64,000 bases of DNA from Treponema sp. (GTDB taxonomy: Bacteria > Spirochaetota > Spirochaetia > Treponematales > Treponemataceae), in NCBI GenBank assembly GCA_016281495.1, contig JAEEIU010000038.1, positions 248,001-312,000 on the forward strand, read 5' to 3'. A model generated the notes under the pieces. It was not told the DNA's origin. It saw only the letters and a program-made list of their open reading frames with translations, and ran no database searches. A program made the translations under genes and the position numbers. This document shows, one piece after another, positions 51,191 to 59,781 of the stretch. Position 1 is the stretch's first letter. Every line of letters starts with the position of its first letter.

Positions 51191-51993
51191 CATGGCTGTA
51201 CAATATCAGATATTGCCTTTAAGCCCTTTAACGTAAGCTCCTTGTCCACAACCTGAAATGCATCGGTCAGCGGTTTGAGCACGGAATTCAAGCCGCCTGT
51301 CGCAACCACATGGACGGATTCGGGATCATCGCCTGTACGTTCATGCAGGTCTTTTTTTGTCTGGGAGACAAGATATTCCACAAGACCCTTATATCCAAGA
51401 ACTACACCAGCCTGTATCGCCTCTTTTGTGGTATTGCCAAGTGATGATGGAGGAGCCACAAGGGGAACCACCGGAAGCTGTGCCGTATTGGAAGCAAGGG
51501 CATGAATGGCCGTACGGAGACCTGGAGAAATCGTAATTCCCTGAATCACCCCATGGCTGTCGGTTACGGTCAAAGTGCATGCAGTACCAAAATCAACAAC
51601 AATGTTGGGGCCACCGCCAAAAAGATTCCACGCACCCACGGCATTGCACAAAAGGTCTGTTCCAAGCTCATGGGTTGAACCTGCAGGAAGAGAGACCGGA
51701 AGCTGTCCTGAAAAAGCAAGGGCGGAAGTAATTACATAGGGTTTCCTGTTGCAGAGGTGCTGGGCTACGGTTATGAAAGGTCCCGTCAAATCCGGAACAA
51801 CGGAACTGATTATGGATTTTTCAATAAGGTCCGGTTTGACTGAGGCATCACGCAGGAGGGTAAGCAGGACCGAGGTGTATTCATCTCCAGTGCGCTTTAC
51901 GTCAGAGGCAATCCTCCACTGCCCCTTAATATCATCCCCGTCAAAAATTGAAGCCACAACATTCGTATTTCCTATGTCAATCGCCAATAGCAT
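51190..51993 (-). CDS. coaX: Type III pantothenate kinase CoaX
   Basis: First step of coenzyme A synthesis, phosphorylating pantothenate; the type III form needs a monovalent cation and is not inhibited by CoA. The 267-residue protein has the ATP motif MLLAIDIGNTNVVASIF at the start, HELGTDLLCNAVGAW, NIVVDFGTACTLTV and GITISPGLRTAIHAL, all diagnostic. AGGAG precedes the ATG. The promoter is divergent and overlaps the hisS one. Confidence 0.95.
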   Translation of the reverse strand: MLLAIDIGNTNVVASIFDGDDIKGQWRIASDVKRTGDEYTSVLLTLLRDASVKPDLIEKSIISSVVPDLTGPFITVAQHLCNRKPYVITSALAFSGQLPVSLPAGSTHELGTDLLCNAVGAWNLFGGGPNIVVDFGTACTLTVTDSHGVIQGITISPGLRTAIHALASNTAQLPVVPLVAPPSSLGNTTKEAIQAGVVLGYKGLVEYLVSQTKKDLHERTGDDPESVHVVATGGLNSVLKPLTDAFQVVDKELTLKGLKAISDIVQP

Positions 51994-52018
51994 GATAGTC
52001 TCCTGTCAAAACCCTGTC

Positions 52019-52047
52019 TTGAATTTAATGATGAATGATTATATTAT
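52019..52047 (+). promoter_or_regulatory. hisS promoter (predicted leaderless)
   Basis: TTGAAT (52019-52024), a 17-bp spacer and TATTAT (52042-52047). The predicted start is 52054, the A of the hisS ATG. It overlaps the coaX promoter, so the two probably compete. Confidence 0.65.
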
Positions 52048-52071
52048 ATCGATATGGAAACTCTGATTCAA
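52043..52071 (-). promoter_or_regulatory. coaX promoter overlapping hisS start
   Basis: On the minus strand TTGAAT (52071-52066) and TATAAT (52048-52043) are 17 bp apart. The -35 lies inside the first hisS codons. The leader is about 43 nt and ends in AGGAG. Confidence 0.6.
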
Positions 52072-53361
52072 CCAAAGATTTTAAAAGGCTTTCGTGATTT
52101 TCTTCCAAAGGATGAAATTCTACGCACTGATTTAATTGAAAAGCTCACAGCCACATACCGTTCATACGGCTTTGTTCCGATTGACACTCCCGTTCTTGAA
52201 TATTCCGAGATTCTTTTGCGCAAGAGCAACGGTGAGACTGAAAAGCAGGTTTTTAGATTTGAAGACAACGGCCACCGCGATGTTGCCATGAGGTTTGACC
52301 TTACGGTTCCATTCGCACGTTATGTTGCAGAACACCGCGAAGAACTCTATTTCCCGTTCAAGCGCTACCACATATCAAAGGTATGGCGTGGAGAAAAGCC
52401 ACAGGCAGGACGCTACAGGGAATTTGTCCAGTGCGACTTTGACACTGTAGGATCAGATTCCGCATCTGCCGACTTTGAAATCCTTGCACTCATGAAGAGC
52501 GCGCTTAAGGCAATTGGTGTTGAAAAAATCCACATTCACGTAAACCACAGGGGAATCTTCAACCGCTTTCTTGCAAAACTGAATCAGGCGGACAAGTCAG
52601 AAGACATATTGCGTACTGTTGACAAGCTTGCAAAGGTAGGACGGGAGAAAGTCCTTGAGGAACTTAAAGAGACCACAGGCTCACAGGATGCGGCTGAAAA
52701 AATCCTTGACTACATTCAGGCAAAACCGACGTTTACCGAAACCCTCTCGCACATAACAGAACTTGCGGGCGGAGAAGCTGAAGATACAAAACGCATGAGC
52801 GACCTGTACCAGATGATGAAGGCTTCTGGCATTCAGGATACATACATTCTGGATCCGTCAATTACACGCGGACTTGACTATTACACCGGAGTTGTATACG
52901 AAACATTCCTTGATGACCTTCCATCCGTGGGTTCAGTATGTTCTGGCGGAAGATATGACAACCTTGCAAGCCTTTACATGAAGGACAAGGTTCCCGGAGT
53001 TGGCGCGAGCATAGGTCTTGACCGTCTTATCGCAGGCCTTACGGAACTTGGTCTTACCACAGAAAAAGGCTCATATCTGGATGCGGAGATTTTCAACACG
53101 GAAGAAGATCTTTCGATTCAGTATCAGGCACTTGCCTCAAAACTCAGGGCAAAGGGAATTTCAGTTGAAGTTTTCCCGGATACGGTAAAGATGAACAGGC
53201 AGTATGCGGTCACGGAAAGCAAGGGCATGAAATGGGGAATCCTCATGAGCAGGGAACAGTCTGATGCAGGTAAATGCACCCTCAAGAACCTTAAGACAAG
53301 GGAACAGTTTCAGGATATAACGCAGGAAGATGCTGCTGAAAAAATACTTTCGGGAAAATAA
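52054..53361 (+). CDS. hisS: Histidyl-tRNA synthetase HisS
   Basis: Class II synthetase charging tRNA-His. The 435-residue protein has motif 1 PKILKGFRDFLPKDEILR, the histidine-binding motif DPSITRGLDYYTGVVYETF (about residue 270) and motif 2 FKRYHISKVWRGEKPQAGR (about residue 110), and ends with the anticodon-binding domain. The length is normal. No Shine-Dalgarno precedes the ATG, and the predicted start coincides with it. A convergent lipoprotein gene follows. Confidence 0.96.
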   Translation: METLIQPKILKGFRDFLPKDEILRTDLIEKLTATYRSYGFVPIDTPVLEYSEILLRKSNGETEKQVFRFEDNGHRDVAMRFDLTVPFARYVAEHREELYFPFKRYHISKVWRGEKPQAGRYREFVQCDFDTVGSDSASADFEILALMKSALKAIGVEKIHIHVNHRGIFNRFLAKLNQADKSEDILRTVDKLAKVGREKVLEELKETTGSQDAAEKILDYIQAKPTFTETLSHITELAGGEAEDTKRMSDLYQMMKASGIQDTYILDPSITRGLDYYTGVVYETFLDDLPSVGSVCSGGRYDNLASLYMKDKVPGVGASIGLDRLIAGLTELGLTTEKGSYLDAEIFNTEEDLSIQYQALASKLRAKGISVEVFPDTVKMNRQYAVTESKGMKWGILMSREQSDAGKCTLKNLKTREQFQDITQEDAAEKILSGK

Positions 53362-53379
53362 ATCAGAAAAGTTCTGATT
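53361..53379 (+). terminator. Hairpin between hisS and the convergent lipoprotein gene
   Basis: AATCAGAA (53361-53368) pairs perfectly with TTCTGATT (53372-53379) around AAG. ATTCTT follows on the plus strand and TTTATTTT on the minus, so it may serve both genes. Confidence 0.6.
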
Positions 53380-53383
53380 ATTC

Positions 53384-53767
53384 TTAATCCTTAAGGAGTT
53401 TGGCCTCCCTTTCAGCCTTTAGCTTGTTGTTGTAGATCATCACCACATTAGCCTCCAGCCAGCCGGGTTCAAATTTGTACCAGGTGTCGCTCCTTTTTGA
53501 GTTACCCTTTCCTGTGGTGATGGTTGTCTTTCCCATTACCTCAAAGATTTCCCCGCGACGGGCATGAGACACCACGTTTTCCTCAAAGCCTGGGTTTTCC
53601 TTGAACGCGACATAGGGATCCTGAACCACAGCCCATTCAACACCCGGAACAAGAGATGTCTGATTAAGACTGGCGTTATCTATACCTTTGTTTTTTGAAC
53701 AAGAACAAGCCAGACAAAGCAATACCAGAGAAAGTGAAATAAACAAACTTTTATTTTTTAAACACAT
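53384..53767 (-). CDS. Small lipoprotein, possible SH3-like domain
   Basis: A 127-residue lipoprotein with signal peptide MCLKNKSLFISLSLVLLCLA and a lipobox of the LACS type (two cysteines adjacent, LACSCSK). The mature part has Gly/Val strands (VPGVEWAVVQDPYVAFKENP, ARRGEIFEVMGKTT) and ends in a Lys-rich helix. SEVVS/GEIFEV-like spacing hints at a bacterial SH3 domain, but weakly. The start at ATG 53767 follows the NUDIX stop closely, with GGAG upstream; a frame from 53782 is longer. Cotranscribed with the NUDIX gene. Confidence 0.78.
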   Translation of the reverse strand: MCLKNKSLFISLSLVLLCLACSCSKNKGIDNASLNQTSLVPGVEWAVVQDPYVAFKENPGFEENVVSHARRGEIFEVMGKTTITTGKGNSKRSDTWYKFEPGWLEANVVMIYNNKLKAEREAKLLKD

Positions 53768-53771
53768 GTCA

Positions 53772-54182
53772 CTAATCTCCATTCAGAATGAAAGAACGCA
53801 CAGCCGGATAAATCAACTTATCGCTGTCCACAAAATCAAGCTCTTGAATAGAATCAATGTCTACCCATTTATATTCAGTATGCTCGCTAAGAACATACGG
53901 ATTAACGTCACCCTTGTGGGGAACTTCAATTGAATATGCATGAAGATCTACTTTTTGATCATAATGATAAAAAACTGCCTCGGCAATCCTCTGCCCCGGA
54001 ACAACATCAATCCCGAACTCCTCACGGAATTCACGGGTCAAGGCCTCCTGATCAGATTCCACACCATCAACTTTTCCACCAGGGAATTCCCAGCGTCCAC
54101 CCATCTGGCCTGTAGGATTCCTGTGGGCTATAAGGACATTTCTTCCGTAATGGGCAATTCCTGCAATAGAAACCTTTGACAT
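53772..54182 (-). CDS. NUDIX hydrolase (MutT-like)
   Basis: A 136-residue NUDIX hydrolase. The Nudix box fits GX5EX7REUXEEXGU: it starts at GGKVDGVESDQEALTRE and continues FREEFGID. The N-terminus SIAGIAHYGRNVLIAHRNP and WEFPGGK are typical of (deoxy)nucleoside triphosphate diphosphatases such as MutT, which cleanse oxidised nucleotides. The exact substrate cannot be told. AGGAG precedes the ATG, and the next lipoprotein gene follows directly. Confidence 0.92.
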   Translation of the reverse strand: MSKVSIAGIAHYGRNVLIAHRNPTGQMGGRWEFPGGKVDGVESDQEALTREFREEFGIDVVPGQRIAEAVFYHYDQKVDLHAYSIEVPHKGDVNPYVLSEHTEYKWVDIDSIQELDFVDSDKLIYPAVRSFILNGD

Positions 54183-54191
54183 AATTTACTC

Positions 54192-54668
54192 CTACAAAAG
54201 CAATGCACCCGGGAATACAAAATGCAGGACAGCCGCCACAATGCAAAGAACCCCGATATACTTGCGTGAATCTATAAAAACCGCCCTAACATTGTCTGCA
54301 AGCTCAAAATCATCGGAGCTGGTTGAACAGGAATAATACTCAAGCAGGATGGATGCACCACCGGCAAGCCCCGCAACAGCAGGAAGCAGATCACCGATTA
54401 TTGGAATACCCTTGAATACAGAAAGCACCTTCATGAGGCCTACGACAACGGCTACAATTCCCACAATCAGCCTGAATGATTTTTTATTCAGGAGGTTGCA
54501 GTCCAGGCTTACTTCTTTTTTTTCGTTGCTTGTTTTTCTTCTTGAAGATTTTTTTTCGGCAGGTACCGGCAGACTGTCAGCCTGTTCCTTTGTAAAGTCT
54601 ATCCCGTACATAAGGATCAACGCAGTTATCACGTTCATTACGACAGAAAGACAATAAAACTGTTCCAT
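54192..54668 (-). CDS. Small membrane protein, function unknown
   Basis: A 158-residue membrane protein with about four hydrophobic segments: residues ~5-20 (LSVVMNVITALILMYG), ~70-90 (LIVGIVAVVVGLMKVLSVF), ~95-115 (IPIIGDLLPAVAGLAGGASI) and ~138-158 (IGVLCIVAAVLHFVFPGALL). A charged loop lies between the first two. I do not recognise the family. The start at ATG 54668 is preferred (GAGGGGA upstream); a longer frame reaches 54704. A weak sigma-28-like promoter lies upstream at 54745-54772. Confidence 0.75.
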   Translation of the reverse strand: MEQFYCLSVVMNVITALILMYGIDFTKEQADSLPVPAEKKSSRRKTSNEKKEVSLDCNLLNKKSFRLIVGIVAVVVGLMKVLSVFKGIPIIGDLLPAVAGLAGGASILLEYYSCSTSSDDFELADNVRAVFIDSRKYIGVLCIVAAVLHFVFPGALLL

Positions 54669-54744
54669 AATCAGATTCCCCTCGCGTTCGGTCATTTTTT
54701 GCATTTACAGCCAAAAAAATAATTTAGACAGAACCCTTTTCTAA

Positions 54745-54772
54745 TTATCGGAACAATAGTTTACATACCTTA
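54745..54772 (-). promoter_or_regulatory. Possible sigma-28-like promoter
   Basis: On the minus strand TAAGGTAT (54772-54765) and TCCGATAA (54752-54745), the latter 7 of 8 to the FliA -10, lie 12 bp apart instead of 11. It is 77 bp upstream of the membrane protein gene. Confidence 0.35.
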
Positions 54773-54816
54773 AACAAAGAGTGTCAGAATGACGGCTTTG
54801 GAATCATTAATGCGAA

Positions 54817-55431
54817 TTACTTTATTTTTTTAGACTTGTTCTTGTTGTCAATCTTGCAGGTAAGATCTCCACTCTGTCCGCCTGATTCAACCGTAAGCCT
54901 TATACTTTCTATTTCCATGCTTTCCAAGTCATTTTTTTCATATTCTATGTTTGAGGGTATGACCGTATTTGGCTCATCCACCACCACCAGATCATCACCT
55001 ATGTAAAATTCGTTATTCTGGGAATCGACCGCAACAGCATTGATGCTGACTTCCCTGGGTTTTGAATTCCTTCTGTACGCCTTTGACTTTGAGGAAATCC
55101 TGCATTCGGTGGTAACATATAGCGTGTCATTGATAGATAAGGCAGAAAGGTTGCAGTACACTCCATTTACGGTAGCCTCATTCGGCTTGTTCATCAGCAG
55201 GTTAAGGACGAACACAAGGCCAAAGCACATCGCCATGGCAATGAATATCATGCGGTTCATCTTTGTGCTTACAAGAACCCTGAAAAGCCCCGTTTTAGGC
55301 TGATTCTTACCCGTAGCAAGATCCCTGTACTGCTTTACCTCAAGATTACGGAATTCTCCGTTCTTATGATGAAAAACAAGCGGTTCTTCCCCGTCCGGAT
55401 AGCCGTCTATCATGTCATCGCCAAAAGCCAT
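54817..55431 (-). CDS. Single-pass membrane protein, function unknown
   Basis: A 204-residue protein with a hydrophilic N-terminal ~55 residues, one membrane helix (MIFIAMAMCFGLVFVLNLLM, residues ~60-80) and an extracytoplasmic beta-rich domain of about 120 residues (VYCNLSALSINDTLYVTTEC, VSINAVAVDSQNNEFYIGDD) ending in a basic tail. No family is recognised. GGGAGGG precedes the ATG. It is close after the lipoprotein gene at 55444 and probably in the same operon. Downstream is a 148-bp gap with the possible sigma-28 site. Confidence 0.75.
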   Translation of the reverse strand: MAFGDDMIDGYPDGEEPLVFHHKNGEFRNLEVKQYRDLATGKNQPKTGLFRVLVSTKMNRMIFIAMAMCFGLVFVLNLLMNKPNEATVNGVYCNLSALSINDTLYVTTECRISSKSKAYRRNSKPREVSINAVAVDSQNNEFYIGDDLVVVDEPNTVIPSNIEYEKNDLESMEIESIRLTVESGGQSGDLTCKIDNKNKSKKIK

Positions 55432-55443
55432 TGTCCCTCCCGC

Positions 55444-56667
55444 CTATTTTTTGTTGTTGGAAATGACTGACTGCAACAGGTAATCTGTCCGCCACCAGCT
55501 TATGACTGCCTTCTCCGGCTGCACTTTCAGAACCGAAAGAATACCGCTCTTGTCAAGCGCAAATGTATAATAAAGGATTTTGCTGTGATCCAGGTCCAGA
55601 TGTCCTGTAAGAATCTTCTGTCCGTTAGACTGAACCATCTGAATAACAAAGCCCTTTTCGGTGCTCAAGATAAAGAAAAGCCATCCCGATTCAGTTACAC
55701 CAAGGAAATCATACGGAATCTTGTATGTCGTGCTGGAGAAGTCACTTACATTTTCTTCCTCGTATGGCAGGATTGAAAGAGGCTTTGCATAGCTTCCTGT
55801 CTCCACGTTAAGAACCTGTATCTGGCTTGAGTCATATTCAATTCCTGACTGCATGTGGCTTGATTCATCTATACGCTCAACATAATAGTTCACGTTTACA
55901 TACAGGACGCGGGAATCAGAATCTGGAATCACGTTCTCTATTTCTATATAGACTTCCTGATCCTCGGCATATGGATTGGGAACAACATCATTGCTTATCG
56001 GTACCGTGAAAAGAAGATATCCGCTCATGGAAAACCAATAGACTACAAAACCGTTGCCGTTATGGCAAACCACCACAAGCTCATTATCCTGCGTGACATA
56101 AATGTTCCTGATATACGGGAATGGAGTTCCTCCCGGGCCCTGCTGACCGAGATAATCCACAAATTTGCCCTCTCCGTCAAAACGCAGCACAATCTGGCTC
56201 AAAACCTGGGTTTCCGTCTCATTCATCTCCTGCCTTTCCTCTGGGAGTGAATCCACGGCATAAAGGTATTTTCTTCCGTCAACCGCAATCTTGCTCAATT
56301 TGTTAAACGGATATTCGATTGCCTTTCTTGTGGCATTTTCCACAGTGGCGTCATCTATTGCAAACGAGGGCCTTGGCGTAACTTCCTCATTATAGTACAG
56401 CGTAAGAAGGTCACCATAGGAATTAAGCTCCATTACTTTCTTTGACTCTGCATTTGATATGTAGAAAAAGCCGTCATACATAGCAAGGTCAAGATTGATG
56501 TTACCTATACGGGTATAATCATAGACATTCAGCTCATCCTCAAAATTGCCGTATTCAAGAGAGAAAATCTCCGTCTCCTCAAGGGAAGCTGACTGGTTCT
56601 GAGGGGAACAGGAGGACAAAATTATTATTGCAAGGCCAGCAAGAAGCCATTTTATACAGTTTTTCAT
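55444..56667 (-). CDS. Lipoprotein with beta-propeller-like repeats (possibly LIC_12708 family)
   Basis: A 407-residue lipoprotein. The signal peptide MKNCIKWLLAGLAIIILS ends in the lipobox LSSC. The mature part has repeated strands in propeller-like spacing: LDLAMYDGFFYISNAESKKV, VDGRKYLYAVDSLPEE, PYIRNIYVTQDNELVVVCHN, GWLFFILSTEKGFVIQMVQS and YYTFALDKSGILSVLKVQPE. It resembles a lipoprotein group conserved in spirochaetes that I associate with the name LIC_12708, but this is recall and not a search. The start at ATG 56667 is chosen because the signal peptide is proper from there. The promoter at 56678-56706 leaves about 4 nt of leader. Confidence 0.8.
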   Translation of the reverse strand: MKNCIKWLLAGLAIIILSSCSPQNQSASLEETEIFSLEYGNFEDELNVYDYTRIGNINLDLAMYDGFFYISNAESKKVMELNSYGDLLTLYYNEEVTPRPSFAIDDATVENATRKAIEYPFNKLSKIAVDGRKYLYAVDSLPEERQEMNETETQVLSQIVLRFDGEGKFVDYLGQQGPGGTPFPYIRNIYVTQDNELVVVCHNGNGFVVYWFSMSGYLLFTVPISNDVVPNPYAEDQEVYIEIENVIPDSDSRVLYVNVNYYVERIDESSHMQSGIEYDSSQIQVLNVETGSYAKPLSILPYEEENVSDFSSTTYKIPYDFLGVTESGWLFFILSTEKGFVIQMVQSNGQKILTGHLDLDHSKILYYTFALDKSGILSVLKVQPEKAVISWWRTDYLLQSVISNNKK

Positions 56668-56677
56668 AACAGAATAT

Positions 56678-56706
56678 AGAATAAAGAATAAAGCCCATAT
56701 TGTCAA
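56678..56706 (-). promoter_or_regulatory. Promoter of the lipoprotein gene (predicted leaderless)
   Basis: On the minus strand a perfect TTGACA (56706-56701) and TATTCT (56683-56678) are 17 bp apart. The expected start is near 56671, 4 nt before the ATG. The -35 overlaps the secA -35 on the other strand. Confidence 0.7.
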
Positions 56707-56728
56707 TGTACAAAAAATTCTATATATT
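56700..56728 (+). promoter_or_regulatory. secA promoter
   Basis: TTGTCA (56700-56705), a 17-bp spacer and TATATT (56723-56728). The predicted start is near 56735, giving a structured leader of about 85 nt. Confidence 0.65.
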
Positions 56729-56734
56729 ATAAAT

Positions 56735-56819
56735 AATGGAGAAAGGTGCACGCTGCCATCTCTAAAAACAATTCAGGAGGAGGGGTTCCGGCATATCACC
56801 GGAAGCTGCTCAAATCAAT
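56735..56819 (+). promoter_or_regulatory. Structured secA leader
   Basis: A strong GGAGGAGGGG (56776-56785) is followed by a TTCCGG/CCGGAA hairpin (56786-56804) and 15 nt before the ATG. The hairpin may bring the ribosome-binding site nearer. An upstream GAGA/TCTC stem may also form. No known riboswitch class is recognised. Confidence 0.5.
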
Positions 56820-59606
56820 ATGTTTGATAAAGTTTTGACATTTTTCTTCGGTTCACAGAATGACCGTGACGTAAAGGCATTAAAGCCTATTTTGGCCCAA
56901 GTAGAAGCAAAAGACAGTTGGGCACAGTCTTTTAAGGATGAAGAATTCCCTCAGCAGACACAGATTTTAAAGGATCGTCTTGCCAAAGGTGAGACTCTGG
57001 ACGACATTTTGCCTGAAGCATTCGCACTTGCCAGGGAAGCGGCATTCAGGGTACTGGGAGAAAAACCCTACCCCGTTCAGATAATGGGTTCCATTGTCCT
57101 TCATTCAGGCCGCATCACTGAAATGAAAACCGGTGAAGGAAAAACCCTTATGTGCGTTCTTGCCGCATACTTGAACTCCCTTAGCGGAAAGGGTGTCCAC
57201 ATCGTTACCGTCAATGATTACCTTGCAGAACGTGACAGCCAGTGGATGGGCCGCGTATACAAATTCCTGGGTCAGACCGTAGGATGCATTCTTGCCAACA
57301 TGGACAATGACGCCCGTCGTGAAGCATACAAATGCGACATCACATACGGAACAAACAACGAGCTTGGCTTTGATTACCTGCGCGACAACATGCAGATTGA
57401 CATAAACAGGAAGGTTCAGAGGGACTTTAACTTCTGTATAGTTGACGAAATCGACTCCATCCTCATAGACGAAGCCCGTACCCCTCTCATCATTTCGGGA
57501 CAGGGAGAGGATGACACATACAAATACCATGAGGTTGACAAATACGTAGACCAGTTCTCCGAGGTTGAAAAAGACCCCAAGACAAACGACTATCCGGACG
57601 AAGTCAACATGACTCCGGAAGAACGTGCCGCCCAGCCCGGTGAATACAAGGTTGACGAAAAGAGCAAGAGGATTTCCTTTACCAACCGCGGTATGAACAA
57701 AATCAACGACATCCTGCACAAGCACAACCTGATTTCGGCTGACACGACGGTTTTTGATGAAGAAAACTTTGAATTCGTACACTACTTTACCCAGGCAATC
57801 CGTGCACATGTCCTTTATCACAATGACGTAGACTATGTCGTAAAGGACGGACAGGTTCAGATTGTAGACGAATTTACAGGACGCATTCTTGAAGGCCGCC
57901 GCTATGGTGACGGACTGCATCAGGCAATCGAAGCAAAGGAACACCTCAAGATTGCACAGAGGAACAGGACCCTTGCCACAATTACATTCCAGAACTTCTT
58001 CCGCATGTATGCAAAGCTTTCGGGAATGACCGGTACAGCCGCCACAGAAGCAGTTGAGTTCAACAAGATTTACAAGCTCGATGTAGTTGCGATTCCAACC
58101 AACAAGCCTGTAGCCCGTAAGGACGAAAACGACGAGGTTTACCTTAACGAGGACGACAAGTGGAAGGCCATCGTAAAGGAAGTTGACGAGTGCCACAAGA
58201 AAGGACAGCCGGTTTTGATCGGTACAGTTTCAGTTGAAAAGTCAGAGCACCTCTCAGCGCTTTTGACACGGCATGGAATCCGCCACGAGGTTTTGAACGC
58301 AAAGAACCACGCCCGTGAAGCCATAATCATATCGGAGGCTGGTGCAAAAGGTGCCGTAACTGTTGCAACGAACATGGCTGGTCGTGGTACTGACATCAAG
58401 CTTGGTGGCAGTCCGGAAATGAGGGCAAGGAAGAGGGCCGGTACAGAAGCTACCCAGGAACAGTACAATGCCGCACTTGAGATTGAAAAGGAACAGTGGA
58501 AAAAGGACTACGAGGAAGTCAAGCAGCTTGGAGGCCTTTATGTAATCGGTTCGGAACGCCATGAAAGCCGCCGTATCGACAACCAGCTTCGCGGACGTTC
58601 AGGACGTCAGGGTGACCCGGGACGCTCAAAATTCTACATTTCCATGGACGATGACCTCATGAGGCTGTTCGGTGGAGAAAGGATGAAGAAAATCATGTCC
58701 TCTGTCGGTATGAAACCCGGAGAACCGATTGACCACCCGTGGCTCAACAAGTCAATAGAAAAGGCACAGAAAAAGGTTGAGGAACGCAACTTTGAAATCC
58801 GTAAGAACCTCCTGGATTACGATGACGTACTTAACCAGCAGAGGAACTTCATATACCAGCAGAGGGATGCAATCCTTGCAGACGATGACCTTAGTACCCG
58901 CGTAATGAACAATACAAAAGAAACAGTTTCATTGATTTTTGACGAGTACAAGTCAAACCGCAAGAACCCCAACGCCCAGAGGATGCTCATCGACAAGATT
59001 CACGATACGTTCGGACAAAACTTGAGCCAGGAGCAGCTCACAGAAGAAGGACTTACAGCAGTACTTCAGAATGACATCACGCAAAAGGAAATGCTCGTAG
59101 GCAAACCAAACTTCAACATGTTCATCCGCTATCAGTACATCCAGATGATAGACAAGAAGTGGCTTGACCAGCTTGAATATCTTGACGGTCTGCGCGAAGC
59201 CGTATACCTGCGCTCTTACGGAAGCAAGAACCCGCTTACAGAATATAAGAACGACGGTTTCGACCAGTTTGACGTAATGCTGGATTCTATCCGTGACTCT
59301 GTTGCAAGCCGCATCTTTAAGGTTAAGGTTCAGCTAAAGACAGATGAACAGCAGAAGAGGCGACTTGAACCCCGCATGCAGATGAACGCACAGCATGAGG
59401 AAGCCCAGTCTGCAATAACACCCGCAAGAAGCGCACAGCAGGCATTCAACGCACGCCAGGCACAGCAGGGAGCCGCCAACACAGGAATGAAGAGCGGAAG
59501 ACAGGGACAAAGCGTAACGGTTGCACGCACAGTACCCAAAGTCGGACGCAATGACCCATGTCCATGTGGTTCAGGAAAGAAATACAAGAACTGCTGCGGA
59601 AAATAA
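56820..59606 (+). CDS. secA: Protein translocase ATPase SecA
   Basis: ATPase motor that drives preproteins through SecYEG. The 928-residue protein starts with [17 protein letters not shown] and has Walker [18 protein letters not shown] (about residue 105), the DEID/DEAR motif [34 protein letters not shown] and the helicase motif [12 protein letters not shown]. The C-terminus has a linker rich in Gln/Ala and a zinc-binding tail [17 protein letters not shown] for SecB or ribosome contact. Length is normal. The divergent lipoprotein gene shares its promoter region. Confidence 0.97.
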   Translation: MFDKVLTFFFGSQNDRDVKALKPILAQVEAKDSWAQSFKDEEFPQQTQILKDRLAKGETLDDILPEAFALAREAAFRVLGEKPYPVQIMGSIVLHSGRITEMKTGEGKTLMCVLAAYLNSLSGKGVHIVTVNDYLAERDSQWMGRVYKFLGQTVGCILANMDNDARREAYKCDITYGTNNELGFDYLRDNMQIDINRKVQRDFNFCIVDEIDSILIDEARTPLIISGQGEDDTYKYHEVDKYVDQFSEVEKDPKTNDYPDEVNMTPEERAAQPGEYKVDEKSKRISFTNRGMNKINDILHKHNLISADTTVFDEENFEFVHYFTQAIRAHVLYHNDVDYVVKDGQVQIVDEFTGRILEGRRYGDGLHQAIEAKEHLKIAQRNRTLATITFQNFFRMYAKLSGMTGTAATEAVEFNKIYKLDVVAIPTNKPVARKDENDEVYLNEDDKWKAIVKEVDECHKKGQPVLIGTVSVEKSEHLSALLTRHGIRHEVLNAKNHAREAIIISEAGAKGAVTVATNMAGRGTDIKLGGSPEMRARKRAGTEATQEQYNAALEIEKEQWKKDYEEVKQLGGLYVIGSERHESRRIDNQLRGRSGRQGDPGRSKFYISMDDDLMRLFGGERMKKIMSSVGMKPGEPIDHPWLNKSIEKAQKKVEERNFEIRKNLLDYDDVLNQQRNFIYQQRDAILADDDLSTRVMNNTKETVSLIFDEYKSNRKNPNAQRMLIDKIHDTFGQNLSQEQLTEEGLTAVLQNDITQKEMLVGKPNFNMFIRYQYIQMIDKKWLDQLEYLDGLREAVYLRSYGSKNPLTEYKNDGFDQFDVMLDSIRDSVASRIFKVKVQLKTDEQQKRRLEPRMQMNAQHEEAQSAITPARSAQQAFNARQAQQGAANTGMKSGRQGQSVTVARTVPKVGRNDPCPCGSGKKYKNCCGK

Positions 59607-59700
59607 GGTAGGAAATCTCGAATTCAAATATTGTCACACGGATTCATCTACTTTACATAAATCACTATGTGATTAAGGGGCTGTCCAAAAGGTATGATTT

Positions 59701-59728
59701 GTCATTGCCGGACTCGATCCGGCAATCT
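59701..59728 (+). repeat. REP-like palindrome, copy 2
   Basis: A 28-bp palindrome with GCCGGA/TCCGGC arms. It differs from the copy at 51163-51190 at two positions. It forms a head-to-head pair with the copy at 59754-59781. Confidence 0.75.
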
Positions 59729-59753
59729 ATAAAGGCTTATAACGCAATAATAT

Positions 59754-59781
59754 AGATTATCGGGTCAAGCCCGATAATGAC
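59754..59781 (-). repeat. REP-like palindrome, copy 3 (inverted)
   Basis: A 28-bp palindrome with TTATCGGG/CCCGATAA arms. Its reverse complement aligns along its whole length with the copies at 51163 and 59701, with paired compensatory changes that keep the stem. Confidence 0.7.

Noticed and set aside
56735-56819. The secA leader as an SRP RNA gene
   Set aside because: The conserved GGAAGGAAGCAG-type helix of SRP RNA is absent; a resemblance in CCGGAAGC only.
57105-58196. A 363-residue minus-strand frame
   Set aside because: It lies entirely within secA and shows shadow-like hydrophobic Val/Phe/Cys composition; no Shine-Dalgarno or promoter.
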